Shown here: positions 1 to 5,412 of the stretch, one piece after another
Layout: the number at the start of each line of letters is the position of its first letter
Position numbering within the stretch: the first letter of the stretch is position 1
NCBI GenBank assembly: GCA_021812865.1
Contig: JAKAMP010000237.1
Coordinates: 1 to 5,412 of the forward strand
Length of the DNA stretch: 5,412 bases
Source: Bacteroidota bacterium
GTDB lineage: Bacteria; Bacteroidota; Bacteroidia; Bacteroidales; JAAYUG01
Direction: 5' to 3'
Made by a program: the position numbers and the translations under genes
Notes under the pieces: model-generated
What the model was told of the DNA's origin: nothing
The model's database searches: none
Seen by the model: the letters and a program-made list of their open reading frames with translations, nothing else

Positions 1-685
1 TAATATATGAATCCCTTCCAGTCATTGCTGTCTGGTGCATGAGAATGCGCAATTTCAGTGTATTGGCAAATTTCACCCATTTGGCCATGTCGCCGCCATA
101 CATAATGTCGTTTGCGCCGGGATCGACGGCATCGGCTGTTGCAGATTTGATAGCTGCCACACCGGCATCGATCTGTGTGATCAGGTCTTCATAAACAGTC
201 TGCTGGGCATCATATTTAGGCCTGAGAATGCCGGTAGTAAAAGCTTCAGAATAAGGAATATCTCCATAGATATCGACCAGATTCTGGAAAATGTAGGCCT
301 TCATGATCTTGGCAATGCCGTAGAATTTTACCTGCAGGGGATCGCCGGCAGTTTGTTTCTCAATGTAATCGTAATTCTTGGCATTGATATAAAAGGCATC
401 CCAATCGCCAGCGTAGGAGCTGTTCCTCATATTATACTGTTTCTGGTCATTGGGCTGAGAATAGGTAGAATTGATAGACCACAATCCATACCATTCATAT
501 ACGTAATCAAAGTTTCCAGGTGTATTCATGATGTCTCCCGTTACTTTGAGCGCTGCGGGAAGCACCAGACTTGCAGGAACATTGGAAGCCTGGTTGGGGT
601 TGGTTTCGTCCACCGAAAGAAAATCCTTGGTGCAGGAACTTCCCAACAGGATGATGGCTGCAAATATTACTAATATATTTTTCAT
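1..685 (-). CDS. SusD/RagB-family outer-membrane nutrient-binding lipoprotein, SusD-like_2 type (partial, C-terminus missing)
   Basis: The frame is open from an ATG at 685-683 to the left edge and gives 228 residues; full-length relatives have about 450-550. The protein begins with a lipoprotein signal peptide: Lys at 2, a hydrophobic run at 4-14, then GSSC with the lipidated Cys at 18. The -3 residue is Gly rather than the usual Leu, which is a mild departure. After Cys comes TKDF, a charged stretch fitting surface export in Bacteroidetes. Family hallmarks are IYGDIPYSEA (139-148), KYDAQQTVYEDL (157-168) and the helix KWVKFANTLKLRILMH (202-217). They resemble the SusD-like_2 subgroup most closely. 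An aromatic-rich stretch lies at residues 61-84 (YVYEWYGLW onward). By family knowledge, this surface lipoprotein is the ligand-capturing lid over its SusC partner. It starts 19 bases after the SusC stop and so is co-transcribed with it. Family assignment is firm; the substrate is unknown. Confidence 0.93.
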   Translation of the reverse strand, partial: MKNILVIFAAIILLGSSCTKDFLSVDETNPNQASNVPASLVLPAALKVTGDIMNTPGNFDYVYEWYGLWSINSTYSQPNDQKQYNMRNSSYAGDWDAFYINAKNYDYIEKQTAGDPLQVKFYGIAKIMKAYIFQNLVDIYGDIPYSEAFTTGILRPKYDAQQTVYEDLITQIDAGVAAIKSATADAVDPGANDIMYGGDMAKWVKFANTLKLRILMHQTAMTGRDSYI

Positions 686-704
686 ATCTGTATGCGTTTT
701 AGGA
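686..704 (-). promoter_or_regulatory. SusC-SusD intergenic leader with CCTAAAAC motif
   Basis: Only 19 bases separate the SusC-like stop from the SusD-like ATG, so the two genes share one transcript. There is no purine-rich Shine-Dalgarno sequence, as is usual in Bacteroidetes. The motif CCTAAAAC (703-696) ends 10 bases before the ATG. The same eight bases occur 8 bases before the SusC-like ATG, which suggests a shared translation-initiation context. The motif is seen directly; its role is inferred. Confidence 0.4.
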
Positions 705-3700
705 TTAGAAAGTAAGTTTTACACTGAAACCCATCACCCTGGTGGGAGGCAGCTGGTAGTAGTCGGTAGTTCCAATGGCATTGCTGTCACCACCCACATT
801 GCTGAATTCAGGATCTGACCAGATGTTGGACTTCGGGCGGAACATGAGAAGGTTTCTCCCGAGCAAGCCAACCTGGGCAGCTTTAACCACTTTCCCTCCC
901 CACAGTTTATCAACTGGCAGCTCATAATCAAGCGAAATTTCCCTGATCTTCCAGAAAGCAGCGCTGGTAACATAAGCTCTTCCAGTTGCAGAATAATCGG
1001 AGTTCACCCAGAAGTCGCGTGAAGCATTCCTTACCACAACATTGGTATTGGGAGTGTAAACACCCGGAGAGGTTTCGATCACCGAGTTGGGGATTACGAA
1101 AGGCTGACGGCCGTTCTGTGCAGTGTGCCATGTACTTCCGCCAAAGTCGAGCTGACCGCCAACTGAATTGTAGATCACATTGCCACCGCGATATTCAGCT
1201 ACCACATTGAGGGTTAGTCCGGAATAGGTGAAAGTATTCACAATTCCAAGGATATGATTGGGGTTTCCATGTCCCTGAACCTGCAGGATAGGATTCTTTG
1301 TGGGATATCCTTTCACGGGGTCGACAATAATTCTGTCGTCCGGGGTTCTGTATACATCGCTGGTCTTGATGATGGGGTATTCCTGACCCACTATGGCGTA
1401 TGCGGCACCTCCAATGAAAAACTCATTGGTACCGGGCAGCAGGGATAGAACTTTGGATTGGAAATGTGAGTAGTTAACGGATGCCGTCCAGGTGAATTTA
1501 CCAAAATTAAGAACTGGTGTCAATTTCAAATCAAGTTCAATACCCTTGTTTTCAAGCTCGCCGGCGTTGATATATGCACTGTAGAAACCGGTGGCAGAGG
1601 ATACCTGCACAGGGATGGTCTGGTCTTTGGTATTGGATTTGAAATAGGTAGCTTCCAGGTGAATTCTGTTCTGAATGAAACTCAGGTCTAGACCTGTTTC
1701 CAGTTCGTTGGTAATTTCAGGCTTGAGGAGAGGATTGCTCAGTGCGGTGCTCAGAAGGAAACCAGCCTGGCCGCCATAGGGGAAGCCGGGACCTGCAGAA
1801 AATGCAGGCAGGGTAGCATACCAGTTGGTTAGAGCAACCTGGCCTGTTTTTGAGTAACCAGCCCTGAATTTTGCATAGGAAAGAACATTGTTGCCTTTCA
1901 AAGCGGGAATCATTTCGCTCAAAACAAGACTTACGTCAGCGCCAGGATAGAAATAAGTCCGGTTGTCTTTTGCCAGACGGGAATCTTTGTCCTGACGGCC
2001 CGATGCATGGATGAAGATCATATCCTTATAGCCCAGGGTGAGGTCGGCGAAATTGCCGATTGAATTTCTCTGGACTTTTGATTCTCCCGGAACAGCTTCG
2101 CCTACACGGTTGCTGATATTATATAAACCTGGGATCACGAGGGATGAAGCATCCACCTCGATATATCTGTTCTTATTGGCGTATACTGCATTACCCAGGA
2201 TCAGTTTGGTAGAAAGGTTGCCGAACTGTTTATCGAGCTTAATGAGAAAGTCACTGGTGAGGATGATCTGGTTGGTCATATAATCTGCAGCAAATCCCTT
2301 CCAAACGGGATGTCCGGAGGCATTATGACCGGCGCCCCAAGGGTCGGTGGTCATATATTGGTTATATACCGCGTCATCCCTGTATGAATTGTAATTCACG
2401 GTATTGTAGGTCATGCCCACGCGATAGGAAAAATCAAGCCAGCTTAGGGGTTTCAGGGAAACCATGGCCGAACCCAGCATATCATCTCTCCTGGTTTTCT
2501 GGCGGGAATGTATGGTTTGCCAGTACGGGTTGGGGTAATAGGCATTGAAGTATCCATTGATATTGGCAAATTTATTATTGTCAACATCTTTGTATTTATC
2601 AATGGGAACTTCCGGAGGAGTGTTCATGAGGTTCCAGTATACCGGGCGGTTCTGGAAGAATTCACCGCCAGCCACATTGGTATTAGTCTGTGTATAACCA
2701 AATGTATATTCAGCATGGAACATTCCAGAAGTGCGGGCTCCGGCAAAACGGGCTCCGGTTCGTCTGTTCTTGTCATTCACTACCACACCGGTGGTCTGCA
2801 CATCCTGAGCTGAAATATAGAAGCTGTTATTTTCGTCACCCTGCGAATAGGAAACATCATTCTGTGTAGTTACACCAGTCTGGAAGAATTTCTTTTTCTG
2901 CATGGGGTAAGCGCTGTACTTAACCGTCTGGTAGGAACCATCGGCAAGGATACCGCCGAGGATCACCTGCTGGCCATTGAATTCAGGGCCATATGATTGG
3001 TTTTCATAAGCTGTGTAGGGATCGGTATTTCTGTTGGCGCCAATCCAGAAGGTATATCTTGGATCATAGTTGGCCGTATCTTCACCCGAACCTGAACCAA
3101 AACGGTATTGCATTTTGGGGAGATAAGACATGGTTTCGAAAGTGGTGATATTGCTGATTTTGATCACAGGCTTTCTATCACCGCCTTTTTTTGTAGTAAC
3201 CACCAAAACCCCGTTTGAAGCATCATTGCCATAAAGAGCCGAAGCGCTGGCGCCTTTTAGAATGTTAACGCTTTCAATGTCGTTCGGGTTAATGGAGTTC
3301 AGGTAAGTAGCGCTCACCGGAACGCCATCGAGAACAACCAAAGCCTGGTTACTGGCCAGGATGTGGCGGTTCCCACGAAGAGTGATCCTTGTGTCAGGAT
3401 TCACCCCATTGTTCAGCGTATTGATCTGCAAACCGGAAACCTTTCCGCTCAGACCATTCACAACGTTGGTAACCCCTGCTTCGGTAATTTCCTTGTTAGA
3501 GACTTTTGCAGTTGCATAACCCATTTCTTTGGGCGATCTCTTAATACCATATGCAGTGATTACAACTTCCTGCACATCCGTGACCTCTGGTTCCATAACC
3601 AAATCAATAGTGGTCTTCCCTGCAATAGCAATTTCCTGGGTCTTCATGCCCACAAAACTGAAAACAAGGGTGGTTGTTCCAGATGGCACGTTGATGACAT

Positions 3701-3881
3701 ACTTCCCTTGATAGTCGGTAGTTGTACCAATAGTCGTTCCTTTGACCGTCACGGTAGCACCAACTACGGGTTGTCCATCTTCGGACCCGGTCACCTTACC
3801 AGAAATCTGCACTCCTTGCGCATGCAACAGCTGAAAGCTGGCAATAACAAGAAAGTACAGCAAAAGCTGAAGTTTTTTCAT
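705..3881 (-). CDS. SusC/RagA-family TonB-linked outer membrane transporter
   Basis: Complete gene of 1058 residues, a normal length for the family. Domains in order: a signal peptide (1-21, LLHA then QG, cleavage likely after Ala21); a carboxypeptidase-regulatory-like beta-sandwich (about 25-97, starting ISGKVTG and including GKYVINVPSG); a TonB-box-like stretch with the SusC hallmark EVVITAYGIKR (105-115); a plug domain (about 115-233) with ITLRGNR (166-172), ALVVLDGVPV (180-189) and ILKGASASALYGNDASNGVL (207-226); then a long beta-barrel rich in Tyr, Asn and aromatic-alternating strands. It ends in FSVKLTF, and the terminal Phe is the usual barrel-assembly signal. There is no N-terminal STN domain, so control by a dedicated anti-sigma/ECF sigma pair is not expected. 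The family imports oligosaccharides, peptides or other large ligands using TonB-ExbBD energy, with a SusD lid; the partner begins 19 bases downstream. The ATG at 3881-3879 is chosen because the signal peptide starts there. The substrate cannot be told from sequence. Confidence 0.97.
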   Translation of the reverse strand: MKKLQLLLYFLVIASFQLLHAQGVQISGKVTGSEDGQPVVGATVTVKGTTIGTTTDYQGKYVINVPSGTTTLVFSFVGMKTQEIAIAGKTTIDLVMEPEVTDVQEVVITAYGIKRSPKEMGYATAKVSNKEITEAGVTNVVNGLSGKVSGLQINTLNNGVNPDTRITLRGNRHILASNQALVVLDGVPVSATYLNSINPNDIESVNILKGASASALYGNDASNGVLVVTTKKGGDRKPVIKISNITTFETMSYLPKMQYRFGSGSGEDTANYDPRYTFWIGANRNTDPYTAYENQSYGPEFNGQQVILGGILADGSYQTVKYSAYPMQKKKFFQTGVTTQNDVSYSQGDENNSFYISAQDVQTTGVVVNDKNRRTGARFAGARTSGMFHAEYTFGYTQTNTNVAGGEFFQNRPVYWNLMNTPPEVPIDKYKDVDNNKFANINGYFNAYYPNPYWQTIHSRQKTRRDDMLGSAMVSLKPLSWLDFSYRVGMTYNTVNYNSYRDDAVYNQYMTTDPWGAGHNASGHPVWKGFAADYMTNQIILTSDFLIKLDKQFGNLSTKLILGNAVYANKNRYIEVDASSLVIPGLYNISNRVGEAVPGESKVQRNSIGNFADLTLGYKDMIFIHASGRQDKDSRLAKDNRTYFYPGADVSLVLSEMIPALKGNNVLSYAKFRAGYSKTGQVALTNWYATLPAFSAGPGFPYGGQAGFLLSTALSNPLLKPEITNELETGLDLSFIQNRIHLEATYFKSNTKDQTIPVQVSSATGFYSAYINAGELENKGIELDLKLTPVLNFGKFTWTASVNYSHFQSKVLSLLPGTNEFFIGGAAYAIVGQEYPIIKTSDVYRTPDDRIIVDPVKGYPTKNPILQVQGHGNPNHILGIVNTFTYSGLTLNVVAEYRGGNVIYNSVGGQLDFGGSTWHTAQNGRQPFVIPNSVIETSPGVYTPNTNVVVRNASRDFWVNSDYSATGRAYVTSAAFWKIREISLDYELPVDKLWGGKVVKAAQVGLLGRNLLMFRPKSNIWSDPEFSNVGGDSNAIGTTDYYQLPPTRVMGFSVKLTF

Positions 3882-3889
3882 AGATAACA

Positions 3890-3897
3890 GTTTTAGG
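3890..3897 (-). promoter_or_regulatory. CCTAAAAC leader motif before the SusC-like start
   Basis: CCTAAAAC reads on the minus strand and ends 8 bases before the SusC-like ATG. The same octamer precedes the SusD-like ATG at 703-696. The surrounding leader is A-rich and lacks a Shine-Dalgarno sequence. A translation-enhancing or regulatory role is inference only. Confidence 0.35.
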
Positions 3898-3928
3898 TTT
3901 ATAAACAGGTTTGGTTTTAACAGCTTGC

Positions 3929-3961
3929 CAAATCTAATAATTTTTTTGTATCAATACACAA
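3929..3961 (-). promoter_or_regulatory. Candidate Bacteroidetes-type promoter for the SusC/SusD operon
   Basis: On the minus strand TAGATTTG (3936-3929) matches the Bacteroidetes -7 consensus TAnnTTTG exactly. Candidate -33 TTG elements lie at 3954-3952 (15-base spacer) and 3961-3959 (22-base spacer). Neither has the ideal spacing of about 19-21 bases, so the upstream half is weak. The spacer contains a run of seven A bases. Transcription would begin around 3920-3925 and leave a leader of roughly 40 bases before the SusC-like ATG. The -7 match and position are direct observations; promoter activity is inferred. Confidence 0.6.
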
Positions 3962-3978
3962 TATTGTTGAAAATTTGA

Positions 3979-4011
3979 CCCCAAGGGGAGTTCTACAACA
4001 TAAATTCCCCT
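3979..4011. repeat. C4/G4/C4 inverted repeats upstream of the SusC promoter
   Basis: On the plus strand a CCCC block (3979-3982), a GGGG block (3985-3988) and a second CCCC block (4007-4010) lie close together in otherwise AT-rich DNA. AGGGGA (3984-3989) is perfectly complementary to TCCCCT (4006-4011), with a 16-base loop. The nearer pair forms the symmetric CCCCAAGGGG. The element sits just upstream of the candidate -33 region, where a regulator could bind. It is not followed by a T-run in either direction, so a terminator is unlikely. Confidence 0.4.
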
Positions 4012-4030
4012 ATACCATTATAATATTGTA

Positions 4031-4043
4031 TAACATGATGTTA
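4031..4043. repeat. 13-base perfect dyad, possible operator
   Basis: TAACATGATGTTA is a perfect inverted repeat with six-base arms around a single central G. It lies about 95 bases upstream of the candidate -7 element of the SusC/SusD operon. The size and symmetry would suit a dimeric DNA-binding regulator, but no specific regulator family is recognised and a chance dyad in AT-rich DNA is possible. Confidence 0.3.
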
Positions 4044-4047
4044 ATTA

Positions 4048-4109
4048 TGCCGGTCGGGTAGGCGATGGTTCTAAAAACCAGGAAGATCATAGGTTTTAGT
4101 CCCTCGGCA
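4048..4109. other. Nested stem structure downstream of the formimidoyltransferase gene
   Basis: TGCCGG (4048-4053) can pair with TCGGCA (4104-4109) over six base pairs, one of them a G-T wobble. Inside it TGGTT (4066-4070) pairs perfectly with AACCA (4076-4080). On the plus strand the 3' part (GGTTTTAGTCC, 4092-4102) loosely resembles a tRNA T-arm. The whole is only 62 bases, the T stem pairs poorly and no proper D-arm is present, so it is not a functional tRNA. On the minus strand it begins about 40 bases after the upstream stop codon and could act as a 3'-end structure, although no T-run follows it. Confidence 0.3.
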
Positions 4110-4149
4110 AAGCAAATTATACAAGATTGATTATAAGCGATTTAAAATC

Positions 4150-5412
4150 TCAGGAGTGGATTTTGTGCTGCACAATTTGAAGAATGTCTTCTTCCTCCCT
4201 GATGGCTATCGTTTCAAGCGCTTCGCCTTCTTTGATGACTTTCTCCACAAAATCCTTATCGTCAATTCCCGCAGCATTGATCTTGACATTCAGAAAAGCC
4301 CCCCTGATACAGGAGCGAACAGCAATTGCACCTACGCCTGCATCAGAAACGGAATTGGGATTGCCCAGTTCTGCCATGGCCCGGATAATGACAAAGCAGG
4401 CTTCGGCTGTGCGCATTACACGAAGGGGAATTTCCATGGCATAGAGGGTTGCTTCCTGTATGGCTTCGTGGCGTATCTTTTTTTCTTCATCAGTCTTTTT
4501 GGGCAATGAGAAAGCGTGCATGACTTTGTTGAATGCCCGGGTATCTTCGTCGATCAGCAAGAGCAGTTCCTGCTGAAGCTTTTTCCCTTTATCAGCCCAG
4601 CCCGAAAATTCTTTCCAGCGGTCATCCCATCCCTTTTTATGCGATGAGATATTCGCCACCATCATCCCAAGACTGATACCGATACTTCCCATCAGAGCGG
4701 AAACGGATCCACCACCAGGAGCTGGCGATTCGGAAGCCGTTTCGTTGGCAAAAGCGCTTATGGTATAGTTCACCAGCTTTTTATCCTGCTTGTCGGCAAT
4801 GGCATACTCGATGATTTTTTCTTCGGGCTTGAATTCATATAAATCATTAAGACCCAACGATTTGATTGCTATCTTCAGGATATCAGCATCGGATATACCA
4901 GTAGAACGCTGCTGTTTTTCAAGGAAGTACCTGCCGGCATCGAGCATGGCATTCAGCGGGACCATTCCTACGATTTCCGATCCGGTAACCCGAAGTCCGC
5001 GTTCGGTGGCCTTTTTGCAGGTTTCATCGAAGGCCGCATGCATGGGGGTTACTCTTATGTTGGTAAGGTTAATGGATATCTGGGCAATACCAAATTCTTC
5101 AATGAACCACCCAATTGCCTTCACTGCCTTAAGGGATCCCGGAATATATACCGGATTTCCCTTTTCATCCTTCACAATTTTACCGGTTAGGCTGTTCCCT
5201 TCCCTTTTTACCCTGCCCCTTTCCCTGATGTCGAAAGCAATGGCGTTAGCCCGGCGGGTGGAAGTAGTATTGAGGTTCACATTGTAGGCAATCAAAAAAT
5301 CCCTGGCTCCGACAGCAATGGCGCCTGTTCTGGGAAGAAATTCTGCCGGGCCGTAGTCGGGTTTCCATTCGGAATTGGCCAGTTTATCGGGTAATCCTTC
5401 ATATTCGCCTGC
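4150..5412 (-). CDS. ftcD: Formimidoyltransferase-cyclodeaminase (bifunctional; partial, N-terminus missing)
   Basis: The frame is open from the right edge to a TGA at 4152-4150, giving 420 residues; roughly 130-150 N-terminal residues are missing, judging by the usual 540-570. The in-frame TTG at 5295 is internal, because family sequence continues upstream of it (AGEYEGLPDKL, FLPRTGAIAVGARDFLIAYN). Window residues 1-165 cover the end of the formimidoyltransferase N-subdomain and its C-subdomain (IAYNVNLNT, GSEIVGMVPLNAMLDA). From about 213 comes the cyclodeaminase domain, with PAPGGGSVSA (230-239), DEDTRAFNKVM (288-298) and GNPNSVSDAGVGA (350-362). The first domain transfers the formimino group from N-formimino-L-glutamate to tetrahydrofolate, releasing glutamate; the second converts 5-formimino-tetrahydrofolate to 5,10-methenyl-tetrahydrofolate plus ammonia. 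It is a cytoplasmic enzyme of histidine degradation and one-carbon supply. The catalytic His of the transferase domain would lie in the missing part. Other histidine-degradation genes may lie beyond the right edge but are not seen. Confidence 0.96.
   Translation of the reverse strand, partial: AGEYEGLPDKLANSEWKPDYGPAEFLPRTGAIAVGARDFLIAYNVNLNTTSTRRANAIAFDIRERGRVKREGNSLTGKIVKDEKGNPVYIPGSLKAVKAIGWFIEEFGIAQISINLTNIRVTPMHAAFDETCKKATERGLRVTGSEIVGMVPLNAMLDAGRYFLEKQQRSTGISDADILKIAIKSLGLNDLYEFKPEEKIIEYAIADKQDKKLVNYTISAFANETASESPAPGGGSVSALMGSIGISLGMMVANISSHKKGWDDRWKEFSGWADKGKKLQQELLLLIDEDTRAFNKVMHAFSLPKKTDEEKKIRHEAIQEATLYAMEIPLRVMRTAEACFVIIRAMAELGNPNSVSDAGVGAIAVRSCIRGAFLNVKINAAGIDDKDFVEKVIKEGEALETIAIREEEDILQIVQHKIHS

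Noticed and set aside
35..673. 212-residue open frame on the plus strand
   Set aside because: It is the antisense shadow of the SusD-like gene, whose minus-strand product has a signal peptide and family motifs; the plus-strand product resembles nothing recognisable.
2734..2758. Direct repeat CGGGCTCCGG, two copies 15 bases apart
   Set aside because: It falls inside the SusC-like barrel and encodes two nearby Gly-Ala-Arg tripeptides; a short coding coincidence explains it.
3363..3887. 174-residue open frame on the plus strand
   Set aside because: It lies antisense to the signal peptide, N-terminal domain and plug of the SusC-like gene, which are clearly coding on the minus strand.
4066..4080. 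Hairpin TGGTT/AACCA as a rho-independent terminator of the enzyme gene
   Set aside because: The stem is only five pairs with modest GC, and the minus strand continues CATCGCC with no T-run.
4113..4121. Second promoter-like TATAATTTG on the minus strand just after the enzyme gene
   Set aside because: It has three bases rather than two between TA and TTTG and no convincing -33 element; the site at 3936-3929 is better and closer to the SusC-like gene.
4139..4149. Symmetric GATTTAAAATC directly after the formimidoyltransferase stop, considered as a terminator
   Set aside because: The arms are AT-rich with a one-base centre, so no stable RNA hairpin would form, and no T-run follows it.
4790..5287. 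165-residue open frame on the plus strand
   Set aside because: It is antisense to well-conserved formimidoyltransferase sequence and is a shadow.

Overview
The window looks like a piece of a Bacteroidota (Bacteroidetes) chromosome, probably from the Bacteroidales or a related order. The main evidence is a SusC/RagA-type TonB-linked outer membrane protein followed at once by a SusD-like lipoprotein, a pairing characteristic of this phylum. A Bacteroidetes-type -7 promoter element (TAnnTTTG) and start codons without Shine-Dalgarno sequences fit the same picture. Base composition is moderate and no foreign-looking island stands out. All three supported genes lie on the minus strand, so they read from right to left.

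Right part (4150-5412): the 3' three quarters of a bifunctional formimidoyltransferase-cyclodeaminase. The N-terminus lies beyond the right edge. This enzyme moves the formimino group of N-formimino-glutamate, an end product of histidine breakdown, onto tetrahydrofolate and then releases ammonia to give 5,10-methenyl-tetrahydrofolate.

Middle (3882-4149): a 268-base AT-rich gap between the end of the formimidoyltransferase gene and the SusC start. It holds a good candidate promoter for the SusC/SusD pair, two small symmetric elements just upstream of it, and a nested stem of unknown meaning near the end of the upstream gene. No classical hairpin-plus-T-run terminator is visible.

Left part (1-3881): a complete SusC-like transporter (1058 residues) and, 19 bases after its stop, the first 228 residues of its SusD-like partner, which runs off the left edge. 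Together they should form an outer-membrane 'pedal-bin' importer in which the lipoprotein lid captures a ligand and the TonB-driven barrel imports it. No hydrolase, sensor or sigma/anti-sigma gene is in view, so the substrate cannot be named. The histidine-catabolic gene and the importer share a strand, but the separate promoter suggests they are independent units.

Nothing in the window looks like a wholly new system. The points most worth a second look are an identical 8-base leader motif in front of both sus-type genes, the small symmetric elements upstream of the promoter, and the nested, faintly tRNA-like stem at 4048-4109.
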